From Pseudomonas sp. (GTDB lineage Bacteria > Pseudomonadota > Gammaproteobacteria > Pseudomonadales > Pseudomonadaceae): a stretch of 64,000 nucleotides of DNA. The notes beneath the pieces were generated by a model that was given only the letters and a program-made list of their open reading frames with translations, was not told the DNA's origin and did not search any database. Location: assembly GCF_017744435.1 (NCBI RefSeq), contig NZ_JAGIBG010000016.1:34607-98606 (forward strand). Reading direction: 5' to 3'. The translations under genes and the position numbers were made by a program. Positions 42,097-50,393 of the stretch are shown here, piece after piece (within the stretch, counting starts at the first letter, position 1; each line of letters opens with the position of its first letter).

Positions 42097-42363
42097 TCAA
42101 CGATCCTTGTCTTTGTGCTGGGTGCCGCCCATGCGGCCGGTGTCTGACGGGGTCTGCTTGCCGCCGGCCTGTCCACCTTGGTGTCCGGTATCCCTGGACT
42201 TTTCCCAATCCTTGTCCATCTTGTCGTCAGGTTTCTGTCCGGACTGCTGACCGCCTTTTTGCGAACCCGCCATGCCGCCCTGGCCGCCTTTCTGGCCAGC
42301 ATCGCCGGCATGGGCCTGGTTGCTGCCACCTTGGTTTCTATCTTTGTCTTGATTGTTAGCCAT
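42097..42363 (-). CDS. Small hydrophilic Gly/Gln/Lys-rich protein
   Basis: 88-residue, strongly hydrophilic and probably disordered protein with repeated KGGQ/QGG units (QKGGQGGMAGSQKGGQQSGQ) and Asp/Lys pairs (PDDKMDKDWEKSRD, QHKDKDR). The composition recalls hydrophilin or KGG-repeat stress proteins. GAGGT lies 9 bases before the ATG at 42363. Induction in stationary phase or osmotic stress is a guess from composition only. Confidence 0.75.
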   Translation of the reverse strand: MANNQDKDRNQGGSNQAHAGDAGQKGGQGGMAGSQKGGQQSGQKPDDKMDKDWEKSRDTGHQGGQAGGKQTPSDTGRMGGTQHKDKDR

Positions 42364-42517
42364 GATCGCTTACCTCAAGTCAGACACAGAACGTTCTGTG
42401 TTCACGTGTGACTGGCGAAGGTTGCGCCGCTCTGCAAAATCTTTCGGTTATTCGGACGAGGCGCTTTAACCAACCCCGGCCCAACCATTAGCGGGCGAAA
42501 GCCTGTCGATCAGTGCT

Positions 42518-42892
42518 TCACGAGAGGCAGGCGTACAACACCAACTCCACCAGCATTTCCTCACGGGCCAAGCCCGCCACCACCACCGCGGCGCGGTTGG
42601 GGTAGGGGGGCTTGAAATAGTCGCCGTACAGCTGGTTGACCGTGGCCAGGTAGCTGCGATCGGTGACGTAGATCAGCACCTGGGTCACGGCATCCAGCGT
42701 ACTGCCGGCGGCCTCCAGGGTGTGGCGCAGGTTGTCCAGGGTCTGGCGGGTCTGTGCCTCGATGCCGCCCGCGACCACCTGGCCCTGGGCATCGATGGGG
42801 ATCTGCGCGGTATAGAGCGTGCCGTTGCCGACGACGGCCCACTCCAGCGGCGCCTTGGAGGCGTAAAGGTCGGTCTTGATTGCCTGTTTCAT
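42518..42892 (-). CDS. RidA family (enamine/imine deaminase-like) protein
   Basis: 124-residue trimeric-type RidA fold. LYTAQIPIDAQGQVVAGGIEAQTRQTLDNLRHTLEAAG and PPYPNRAAVVVAGLAREEMLVELVLYA cover both family blocks, including the Arg that holds the substrate carboxylate in active RidA. It would hydrolyse reactive enamine or imine intermediates. It is last in the minus-strand operon from the ALDH gene at 49401, where amine oxidation products are expected. Confidence 0.88.
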   Translation of the reverse strand: MKQAIKTDLYASKAPLEWAVVGNGTLYTAQIPIDAQGQVVAGGIEAQTRQTLDNLRHTLEAAGSTLDAVTQVLIYVTDRSYLATVNQLYGDYFKPPYPNRAAVVVAGLAREEMLVELVLYACLS

Positions 42893-42918
42893 TGAATTCG
42901 GTCCTGAGTGTGCAAGCG

Positions 42919-43614
42919 TCAGTCGGCATCGCTGCCGCCGCCGGCGCCATGGCGGCGCGAGGCTTCGGTGCTTTCGACGAGGATGTGATCGGCCAGCTGC
43001 TTGAGCCGCTGCCAGGTGCTTTCATTGACGATGAAGCCCTGGTTCGCGGTGTGCGGTGTGGCGCCCGCGATCGGGAGTGGGCCAGCAGGCCGGGTGAACA
43101 GCACGCTGACGCCTTGCTCGAACGCCTCGACGGCGGCGGGCTGGGCATCACTGCGCAGCACAGGGCGTAGCTCGCCTGCGGTAAAGTCGGCCAGGTGGCG
43201 CTGGCGTGCGTCTTCCCAGCGGGCCTGCACGTGCAGCCCGCGCCCGGCCACCTTGCTCAGGTAGCCCAGCAGCAACAGGCGGTTATGGCAATGATGGATC
43301 TGCAGCAGCGCCTGGCCACGGCGCATGGCCTTGTCCTGCATCAGCGCCACCGCGGTCGCCGCGCAGCGCAGCACGCTCTGGCCGTGGGCGTCGATCACCA
43401 GCAAGGTGGTGTCCTCGTAGCTCAGGGTGAATGGCTGGCTGGCTTCGCCTTGCAGAGGGTCCAGCGCCTGTGCCAGTGCGCCGATGCCGTCCAGCCCTTG
43501 CAAGTGCAGCCAGCCCACCAGTTCGGCCGCGTCCTCGCAGTCGCCAGGGGCAAAGCCCATGCCTTCGAAGGCCTTGCGGCACATCACCTGGATTTCGTTG
43601 AGTGATACACGCAT
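42919..43614 (-). CDS. DUF3726 domain-containing protein
   Basis: 231-residue soluble protein of unknown function. The N terminus, VSLNEIQVMCRKAFEGMGFAPGDCEDAAELVGWLHLQGLDG, is the DUF3726 signature as I recall it; the rest is a mixed alpha/beta domain. The ATG at 43614 has GGAGA 9 bases upstream. It begins 3 bases after the stop of the 577-residue gene and lies 26 bases before ridA, so it is part of the operon. Weak resemblance of the N terminus to malate/lactate-type dehydrogenase starts is noted but not relied on. Confidence 0.72.
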   Translation of the reverse strand: MRVSLNEIQVMCRKAFEGMGFAPGDCEDAAELVGWLHLQGLDGIGALAQALDPLQGEASQPFTLSYEDTTLLVIDAHGQSVLRCAATAVALMQDKAMRRGQALLQIHHCHNRLLLLGYLSKVAGRGLHVQARWEDARQRHLADFTAGELRPVLRSDAQPAAVEAFEQGVSVLFTRPAGPLPIAGATPHTANQGFIVNESTWQRLKQLADHILVESTEASRRHGAGGGSDAD

Positions 43615-43616
43615 GG

Positions 43617-45350
43617 TCACAGCTCTCCTTGCGGCATGACCGCGAAGTTCCAGTCGTCTGCGAACGGCTGGCCGATGTCGCTCAGCCCTATGTCGCTCAC
43701 CAGCGGCGCGCCCTGGAACAGGGTGATGCGTACCCAGCGGCTCGACTTGGGGTCGAACTTGCCCGCACCGAAGAACGCCAGCTTGCAGCGCAGCAGGTGG
43801 ATCGGCAGCATGTCGCGGTCCAGCAGGTTGGCGCGGATTTCCCCGTAGGTACTCTGCGCCATGCCTTGCAGGCGGCGCACCGTGCCCTTGAGCGTAGGCG
43901 CAGCGATGAGCAAATGCGCGGTCAGGGCCTGAGGTTGAGCCTGCAGGTGCTCAAGCACGGCGGCGTGGCAGCGCTGGATGTTGCGGGCGATGCCCAGTTG
44001 CATTTCCTTTTCCGCGCCCGGTTCCTCGGCACGCATGCCCAGGCGGGGTTCCTCCTTCTCGGCCGAGCGGTACCAGAAGAAGTGCTCGGCCTCCACGGCA
44101 GTGAAGTCGTAGGCCAGGGCCCACGCATACTGCTGCTCGATGAGTTCGCGCAACTGCCGCAGGGGCATCTGCGCGTCCAGTTGCCAGCCTTCGTCGGCGC
44201 CCATCTGCTCGGCCAGCGGCGTGACCTGCTCGGGGTACAACTCCAGCAGCAGGCTCACCAGCAGCTCCTGGCAGCCCAGCCCGGCGTGCGCTTCGCTCCA
44301 GGCCAGCAGCCGTGGCCAGAGGTCATCGCTCGCAGGCTGGTCAGCGAGCCAGTCGGCCAGCGCCGCAAGCTCGGCCAGGGTTTGCCGGTTCTGTTGGTCC
44401 TGGCGCAGGTCTTCGGTCTGGGTCTGGCCGAGGTGCAGGCGGGCCCGTGTCAGCAAGCCTTGCAGGCGCGCCAGTCGGGTGGGCTCGGCCGGTTGCGCCA
44501 AGGCCAGGGCCAGCGCGGTTTCACGGGTGCTGAGCCAACGTTCCACCAGTTGCGGGTGGTTGATCAGGAAGGGCGCCATGCCCAGCCCGGTGGCGTTGCC
44601 GACCCCCAGGTAGCGTTGCAGGGCCGGGGCCAGTGGCACGGCCCGTTGCGGGTCGAGGGCTCGGGCCATGTGTTCGATCTGCTCGATGCTGAAATGGCGC
44701 AGCAGGTAGACCGTGAACATCTGCGCGCTGAACGGCTGGTTGAAGTCCGGGTTGTCCTGCAGGCAGCCGAAGTCGGCGATGCCGAACTTGCCGTTGCCGT
44801 ACACCGCGGTGGTGCGGTAGAGGTAGCCGACCTCGGCCAGTTGGCGCGGGTCGGGTTGCTGCCCTTCGGCCAGCGCCGCCAGGAAGCGGTCGAAGTTGCG
44901 CAGGCTGCGGTTGGCCCGGGACAGCACCAGCACGCGGGCATCGAAGCGGCCGGCCTCCTGCAGCGGCACGTTGCGCTGCAGGTCGGCCAGTTGCGCCGCG
45001 TCGACGTCGCCGGCGACCAGCACGAAGGCAACGTCCCACTGGTCGGCAATCACCCGGTCGCTGCGTTTTTCCGGCGGCAGGTAGGCCGAGAAAATCACGC
45101 AGTGGTAATGCCCGTTCGGCGTGTCGATACGGTAGATGGCGGTGCCGAAACCTTGCGCATCAAGGTCGAAGCGGCTGCGCTGGATCTGCCAGCGCTGGTT
45201 CATCATCCGCCGCATGCTGCTGCGCACGAAGCTCAGCGGGCTCTGGAAGTGGCTGCCCAGCCGGGCCAGGTCCATGACCTGGGCGGCAGGGCGCAAGGCC
45301 AGTGATGCAGGTAGGCTGTTGGACATTGTTGTCATACCTGGATGGATCAT
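43617..45350 (-). CDS. Conserved-looking protein of unknown function (577 residues)
   Basis: I do not recognise this protein. It is soluble, without signal peptide or membrane spans. Features seen are a basic region SFVRSSMRRMMNQRWQIQRSRFDLD (near 40-65), TAIYRIDTPNGHYHCVIFSAYLPPEKRSDRVIADQWDVAFVL, a region with GLGMAPFLINHPQLVERWLSTRE (near 310), and a C-terminal half rich in Leu/Gln/Glu helices. The start at 45350 is chosen because AAGGCG lies 8 bases upstream and it falls 2 bases after the BCCT stop. Its position between a betaine-type transporter and DUF3726/RidA suggests a catabolic enzyme acting on the imported compound. Confidence 0.75.
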   Translation of the reverse strand: MIHPGMTTMSNSLPASLALRPAAQVMDLARLGSHFQSPLSFVRSSMRRMMNQRWQIQRSRFDLDAQGFGTAIYRIDTPNGHYHCVIFSAYLPPEKRSDRVIADQWDVAFVLVAGDVDAAQLADLQRNVPLQEAGRFDARVLVLSRANRSLRNFDRFLAALAEGQQPDPRQLAEVGYLYRTTAVYGNGKFGIADFGCLQDNPDFNQPFSAQMFTVYLLRHFSIEQIEHMARALDPQRAVPLAPALQRYLGVGNATGLGMAPFLINHPQLVERWLSTRETALALALAQPAEPTRLARLQGLLTRARLHLGQTQTEDLRQDQQNRQTLAELAALADWLADQPASDDLWPRLLAWSEAHAGLGCQELLVSLLLELYPEQVTPLAEQMGADEGWQLDAQMPLRQLRELIEQQYAWALAYDFTAVEAEHFFWYRSAEKEEPRLGMRAEEPGAEKEMQLGIARNIQRCHAAVLEHLQAQPQALTAHLLIAAPTLKGTVRRLQGMAQSTYGEIRANLLDRDMLPIHLLRCKLAFFGAGKFDPKSSRWVRITLFQGAPLVSDIGLSDIGQPFADDWNFAVMPQGEL

Positions 45351-45352
45351 GT

Positions 45353-46903
45353 TCAGACGCCTTGTTCGCGGGCCATGTGCCGGGCGATGCGTACCGCATC
45401 CCACAGCGCTGGCAGGATCACCAGCGACACCGGCACCGCGGTGATGACAATGAAGGACTGCAGGGCCGTCACGCCGCCCGCGCCGATGGTGATCAGCACC
45501 ACCGCCGCCAGGCCCATGCCGATGGCCCAGAAACCACACAGCCATTTCTTCGGTTTATCGTTGCTGGACATCGCCAGCGCCACGGTGAAGGCCATGGCAT
45601 CGCCATTGGTCGCCACCGAAATGAAGCTCAGGAACAGGAACAGCGCACTGATCAGGCCGCCCAGCGGCAGGTTCTGCGTCACCCCCAGCAGCAGGTCCTC
45701 GGGCTGTGCGCCGTGGGCGGTGACGATGCCCGGTGTCTGCAGCTCCAGGCCGATGCCGGTGCCGCCGACCACGGTGAACCAGAACATGGTTACCAGCGGT
45801 GCGATGATCGACAGGGTCATGATGATCTCGCGGATGGTGCGGCCCCGCGAGATCCGCGCGACGTACAGCGCCACCATGGGCGCGTAGCCGATGAACCAGC
45901 CCCAGTAGAACACCGTCCACCAGTCCAGCCACTTGGGGTCGGCGCGGAACATCGTCATTGGGATGAAATGCTCCACATGCAGGGCGAACGCCGCCGGGAA
46001 GCCGCCGAGGATGAACAACGTCGGGCCGAACACCACCATGAACAGCGCCAGGCCGATCATCAGCCAGACGTTGATCTCGCTGACGAAGCGGATGCCCTTG
46101 AGCCCCACCAGGCAGGACACGGTATACATCGCCGTGACCAGCACGATGGTCAGCGACTGGGTGACGATATCGTTGGGCAGGCCCCACACCGCGTGCATGG
46201 CGCTGCTGATCTGCAGGCCGAGGAAGCCGATCGGGCCGATGGTGCCGGCGACCACGGCGATGATCGAGGTGGCGTCGGCCAGGGTGCCGATCGGGCCCTT
46301 CAGCGCTCGCTCGCCAAACAGCGGGTAGAGCAGGGTACGCGGTGCCAGCGGCAGGCCCTTGTCGTAATGCAGGTGCATCAGCACGATGGCCAGCAGGCTG
46401 CCGAGCACGGCCCAGGCGAGGAAGCCCCAGTGCACGAAGGATTGCGCCAGTGCCGCGGTGGCCGCGGCCTCGCTGTGTGGCTGCAGCCCCGCGAACAAGG
46501 GCGGCGGGCTGGCAAAGTGCATCAGCGGTTCGGCCGCAGCCCAGAAGGCGCCGCCGCCTGCCAGCAGGGCGCACATGATCACCGCGATCCAGTTGAAGGT
46601 GCTGATGTCCGGGCGCTGGGTCACGCCGCCCAGGCGCACGCGCCCGCAGCGCGAGAAGCCGATGGCCAGGCTGACCGCGAAGGTCGCCAGCATCAGCACC
46701 TGCCAGTACAGGCCAAAGGCCTTGGTCGACCAGGCGAACAGGGTGTTGACCAGCGCCGACACCGTGTCGATGTCGATCAGCGCCGCCAGCAGGAAGGCGC
46801 CGAGGAAGCCGCCGCTGATCAGGAACAGCGGCCAGTCGATGTCCCGCGTCAGCGGCAGGCCCATGGCCTGGCCTTCAGCCTGGAGGGTGGTTGGGTTTTT
46901 CAT
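45353..46903 (-). CDS. BCCT family transporter (betaine/carnitine/choline type)
   Basis: 516-residue 12-TM secondary transporter. WLDWWTVFYWGWFIGYAPMVALYVARISRGRTIREI is the BCCT signature, with the aromatic residues that cage trimethylammonium groups, and ALYHWG-type features are replaced by SFVHWGFLAWAVLG. There is no long osmosensory C-terminal tail, so it is more likely a nutrient carrier than an osmoregulator. The ATG at 46903 follows GGAGG. It sits between the peptidase-like and unknown genes. Confidence 0.92.
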   Translation of the reverse strand: MKNPTTLQAEGQAMGLPLTRDIDWPLFLISGGFLGAFLLAALIDIDTVSALVNTLFAWSTKAFGLYWQVLMLATFAVSLAIGFSRCGRVRLGGVTQRPDISTFNWIAVIMCALLAGGGAFWAAAEPLMHFASPPPLFAGLQPHSEAAATAALAQSFVHWGFLAWAVLGSLLAIVLMHLHYDKGLPLAPRTLLYPLFGERALKGPIGTLADATSIIAVVAGTIGPIGFLGLQISSAMHAVWGLPNDIVTQSLTIVLVTAMYTVSCLVGLKGIRFVSEINVWLMIGLALFMVVFGPTLFILGGFPAAFALHVEHFIPMTMFRADPKWLDWWTVFYWGWFIGYAPMVALYVARISRGRTIREIIMTLSIIAPLVTMFWFTVVGGTGIGLELQTPGIVTAHGAQPEDLLLGVTQNLPLGGLISALFLFLSFISVATNGDAMAFTVALAMSSNDKPKKWLCGFWAIGMGLAAVVLITIGAGGVTALQSFIVITAVPVSLVILPALWDAVRIARHMAREQGV

Positions 46904-46958
46904 GAAGCCTCCGGAACCTGCGATTGTTGTTATTGTTGATGCTGTCCGTGCAAGGGGC

Positions 46959-47945
46959 TCAGGCCTGCGCCGTGGTGGCGGTCTCCAGCAGGCGCAACCA
47001 GTTCAGCCCCATGATGTTGGCCACGTCGGCCTCGGCAAAGCCGCGGGCGCGCAGGCCCTGGGCGATGTTGCCGAAGTCGCGGCTGTCGCGGAACCACTGC
47101 AGCGGTGCCGGCCAGTTGGCGTTGTCCTTGGAGCCTTCCCCGTAGTCCTTGTCCTTGCTCCAGCGGCCATTGCGCATCCACTCGAGCACCGCCAGCGGTT
47201 GTGCCTGGCACAGGTCGGTGCCGATGCCGATATGCTCCACGCCCATCAGGTCGGCGGTGCGCGCGACCATGTCGCAGAAGCTTTCCAGGCTGCAGTCCGA
47301 TGCACCCTTGAGGTGGAACGGGTAGGTGCTGAAGCCCAGCAGCCCGCCGGTTTCGGCGATGCCGCGCAGCACCGCATCGGACTTGTTGCGCTTGGCGGCG
47401 TGGAAGCTCGATGGGTTGGCATGGGAGATGATCACTGGCCGGCTCGACAGCTCGATGGCTTCCAAGGTGCTGCGTTCGGCGCTGTGGGACATGTCGATGA
47501 GCATGCCGACCCGGTTCATTTCGGCGATCACCTGGCGGCCGAAGCGGCTGATGCCGTTGTCCTCGCGCTCGTAGCAACCGCTGGCCAGCAGGCTCTGGTT
47601 GTTGTAGGTGAGCTGCATGACGAACACCCCGAGCTGGCGGAACACCTCCACCAGGGCAATGTCGTCCTCGATCGGCGAGCAGTTCTGGAAGCCGAAGAAG
47701 ATCCCCACCCGGCCTTCCTGGTGGGCCAGGCGAATGTCGCTGGCCGTGCGCACCGGGCGGATCAGCTCGGGCCAGGTTTCGAAGCGGCGGTTCCACTCGC
47801 CCAGGCGCGACAGGGTTTCGCGGGCATTCTCGTGGTAGGCGATGGTGGCGTGCACCGCGCTCAGGCCACCGGCCTGCATCTGCTGGAATATTTCCGGGCT
47901 CCAGTTGGAGTACTGCAGGCCGTCGATCATCAAGAGGTCGTGCAT
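46959..47945 (-). CDS. Membrane dipeptidase (M19)-like amidohydrolase with altered metal site
   Basis: 328-residue protein of the renal dipeptidase family. Downstream ligands are present: the His in LIDMSHSAERS, the His in PVIISHANPSSFHAAKRN, and the Asp in IGIGTDL. However, the N-terminal His-x-Asp metal pair (normally DGHND) is replaced by DGLQYSNW, and the bridging Glu region (normally GIEGG) reads FFGFQN. A canonical binuclear zinc site therefore cannot form, and dipeptidase activity is doubtful. The ATG at 47945 has AAGGAA upstream. It lies 13 bases after the ALDH stop, in the betaine-type operon. Confidence 0.85.
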   Translation of the reverse strand: MHDLLMIDGLQYSNWSPEIFQQMQAGGLSAVHATIAYHENARETLSRLGEWNRRFETWPELIRPVRTASDIRLAHQEGRVGIFFGFQNCSPIEDDIALVEVFRQLGVFVMQLTYNNQSLLASGCYEREDNGISRFGRQVIAEMNRVGMLIDMSHSAERSTLEAIELSSRPVIISHANPSSFHAAKRNKSDAVLRGIAETGGLLGFSTYPFHLKGASDCSLESFCDMVARTADLMGVEHIGIGTDLCQAQPLAVLEWMRNGRWSKDKDYGEGSKDNANWPAPLQWFRDSRDFGNIAQGLRARGFAEADVANIMGLNWLRLLETATTAQA

Positions 47946-47958
47946 GGCGCGTATTCCT

Positions 47959-49401
47959 TCAGGGTCGCAGGTAGGTGGTCTTGACCACGGTGTAGAAGTC
48001 GCGGGCGTACTGGCCCTGTTCGCGGGGGCCGAAGCTCGAGGCTTTGCGCCCGCCAAACGGCACGTGGTAGTCGGTGCCGGCAGTGGGCAGGTTGACCATC
48101 ACGCAGCCGGTCTGGGCACCGCGCTTGAAGGCGCTGGCGTGGCGCAGCGACTGGGTGATGATGCCGGCGGTCAGGCCGTATTCGGTGTCGTTGAGGGTGG
48201 CCAGGGCTTCGTCGAAGTCGCGTACGCGGATCACGCAGGCGATCGGGCCGAACACTTCCTCGCGGTTGATGCGCATGTCGTTGCGGCTGTCGATGAACAG
48301 CGCCGGGCGCATGTAGTAGCCGTCGCTGTCCAGCTGCAGGCGCTCGCCACCTTCGATCAGGGTGGCGCCTTCATCCTGGGCCAGCTGCAGGTACGCCAGG
48401 TTCTGTTCCAGCTGGCGCGCATCGGCCACCGGGCCGATCTGCACGCCGGCCTCCAGGGCATGGCCGACCTTGAGCTGGCGCATGCGCAGGCGCAGGGCCT
48501 CGACGAAACGGTCATGGATGCCTTCGCAGACGATCAGCCGTGACGAGGCCGTGCACTTCTGCCCGGTGCCGAAGAAGGCACCGTTGAGGGCGCATTCCAC
48601 CGCCAGGTCGAGGTCGGCGTCGTCCATTACCACCAGGGCGTTCTTGCTGCCCATTTCCAGCTGGCAGCGCACCAGGTTGCCCGCCGTGGCGACGGCGACG
48701 CGGCGCCCGGTCTGCAGCGAGCCGGTAAAGGTCAGGGCGTCGATCTCGGCCGACTGCACCAGGGTTTCGCCGACGCTGGCGCCGCTGCCCATGACCAGGT
48801 TGAAGGTGCCGCTGGGCAGGCCCTGGCGGCTGATGATCTCGGTCAGCGCCCAGGCGCTGGCCGGCACCAGGTTGGCCGGCTTGAACACCACTGCGTTGCC
48901 GAAGGCCAGCGCGGGGGCGATCTTCCAGGCGGCGGTGGCCATGGGGAAGTTCCACGGGGTGATGATGCCCACCACACCCACCGGTTCGCGATGCACTTCG
49001 ATGTCGATGCCGGGGCGCACCGACGCGGCAGTCTCGCCCATCTGGCGCAGCACTTCGGCGGCGTAGTAGTGGAAGAACTGGCCGCTGCGGGCGACCTCGC
49101 CGATGCCTTCGGCCAGCGGTTTGCCTTCTTCACGGGACAGCAGTTCACCGAGCTCCTGCTTGCGGGCGATCAGTTCGTCACCGATGGCCATCAGCACCTG
49201 CTGACGGGCTTCCAGGCCGCTGGCGGCCCACTTCGGCTGCGCGGCGCGGGCCGCCTGGATGGCCTGGCGGGCTTGTTCGGCGCTGGCCTGGTGGTATTCG
49301 CCGATCAGGTCGCGGGTGTCCGAGGGGCTGTGGTTGCCCAGGGTGGCGTGGCCTTCGCACCACTGGCCATCGATGTAGTTCTTGTAGGAGTTGAGTGACA
49401 T
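47959..49401 (-). CDS. NAD(P)-dependent aldehyde dehydrogenase
   Basis: 480-residue ALDH-superfamily enzyme. IITPWNFPMATAAWKIAPALAFGN contains the oxyanion Asn, CQLEMGSKNALVV the general-base Glu, and FFGTGQKCTASSRLIV the catalytic Cys. The sequence resembles 2-oxoglutarate-semialdehyde/succinate-semialdehyde-type dehydrogenases. It is first of the minus-strand operon and divergent from LysR. Likely job: oxidising an aldehyde formed from the substrate imported by the BCCT carrier. Confidence 0.92.
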   Translation of the reverse strand: MSLNSYKNYIDGQWCEGHATLGNHSPSDTRDLIGEYHQASAEQARQAIQAARAAQPKWAASGLEARQQVLMAIGDELIARKQELGELLSREEGKPLAEGIGEVARSGQFFHYYAAEVLRQMGETAASVRPGIDIEVHREPVGVVGIITPWNFPMATAAWKIAPALAFGNAVVFKPANLVPASAWALTEIISRQGLPSGTFNLVMGSGASVGETLVQSAEIDALTFTGSLQTGRRVAVATAGNLVRCQLEMGSKNALVVMDDADLDLAVECALNGAFFGTGQKCTASSRLIVCEGIHDRFVEALRLRMRQLKVGHALEAGVQIGPVADARQLEQNLAYLQLAQDEGATLIEGGERLQLDSDGYYMRPALFIDSRNDMRINREEVFGPIACVIRVRDFDEALATLNDTEYGLTAGIITQSLRHASAFKRGAQTGCVMVNLPTAGTDYHVPFGGRKASSFGPREQGQYARDFYTVVKTTYLRP

Positions 49402-49433
49402 GGATGAAAGCCTCTGTTTGCCTGGCGTTCATC

Positions 49434-49453
49434 TTGCGAGCAATATGCAGCAA
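49434..49453. promoter_or_regulatory. Possible LysR site upstream of ALDH operon
   Basis: TTGC (49434) and GCAA (49450) form a dyad with 12 bases between, just outside the ALDH start and followed by an A/T-rich stretch (49453-49480) typical of a divergent LysR promoter. Confidence 0.3.
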
Positions 49454-49496
49454 ATAAAAATTAATAAAAAAAATGCTTTGATAAGGAATGCTAACC

Positions 49497-50393
49497 ATGT
49501 TGCCCGAGCTGAAAATCGCCCAGTTGCGCTACTTCCTGCTGGTCGCTGAACTGAAGAGCTTCCACGCTGCGGCGCGCCAGGCGTTTCGCACCCAGCCGGC
49601 GATCTCGCTGGCGGTGCGCGAGCTGGAGCAGAAGTTGGGCCAGGCGCTGGTCGAGAAGGGCGGCGGCCGGGTCGAGCTGACCCCTTTCGGCGAGCATTGC
49701 CTGCCGTTGTTCCGAGGCCTGATCGAGCACCACGACCGCATCGCCCGCGAGGCCACCTTGCTGGCCCGCCACGAGATCGGCCAGGTCAGCATCGCCACCG
49801 TGCCGTCGGTAGCCAGCCGCATGTTGCCCGGGCCACTGGCGCGGTTCGTTGCCGAGCACCCGAACGTGCAGGTCAGCATCCAGGACGGCACGGCCGAGCG
49901 TGTCCAGCAGTTGCTGGCCCAGGGGCAGGTGGACTTTGGCATCAGCAGCCTGTGGCAGGAGGACGAGCAGCTCGATTTTTCCCCGATCGCCAATGACCAG
50001 GTGGGCGTGGTGTGCCGCGCCGACCATCCACTGGCGCAGGCCGGCGGTGCCCTGCACTGGTCGCAGTTGCAGGGCCTGCCGATGGTCCGCAACGGTACCT
50101 CTCAGCTGCTGGCAGGTACCGAGGCCGAGTGCTTGCTGGGGCATAGCCGGTTGTTCGTCTCCAACATGATCTCGTTGATCGCGATGCTGGAGGAGGGCGT
50201 GGGCATCAGTACCTTGCCGTACCTGGCGTTCCCCCTGGAGAACGACAAGCTGGTGTTCGTGCCGCTGGTCGAACCCAAGGTCGAGCGGCACATCGGCATG
50301 CTGACGCGCAAGGGGCGCAGCTTGTCACCTGCAGCGGGGGCGTTGATGGCATTTCTGCAGGTGCAGCTGGCTGCGCAAGATCAGCGGGCGTAG
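49497..50393 (+). CDS. LysR family transcriptional regulator
   Basis: 298-residue regulator. The N-terminal HTH contains LRYFLLVAELKSFHAAARQAFRTQPAISLAVRELEQKLGQALVEKGGG, followed by a type 2 periplasmic-binding effector domain. The ATG at 49497 has AAGGAA 8 bases upstream and is preferred to the ATG at 49488, which overlaps that site. It is divergent from the ALDH-BCCT operon, which it likely activates. Its last 13 bases overlap the convergent amidohydrolase gene. Confidence 0.92.
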   Translation: MLPELKIAQLRYFLLVAELKSFHAAARQAFRTQPAISLAVRELEQKLGQALVEKGGGRVELTPFGEHCLPLFRGLIEHHDRIAREATLLARHEIGQVSIATVPSVASRMLPGPLARFVAEHPNVQVSIQDGTAERVQQLLAQGQVDFGISSLWQEDEQLDFSPIANDQVGVVCRADHPLAQAGGALHWSQLQGLPMVRNGTSQLLAGTEAECLLGHSRLFVSNMISLIAMLEEGVGISTLPYLAFPLENDKLVFVPLVEPKVERHIGMLTRKGRSLSPAAGALMAFLQVQLAAQDQRA

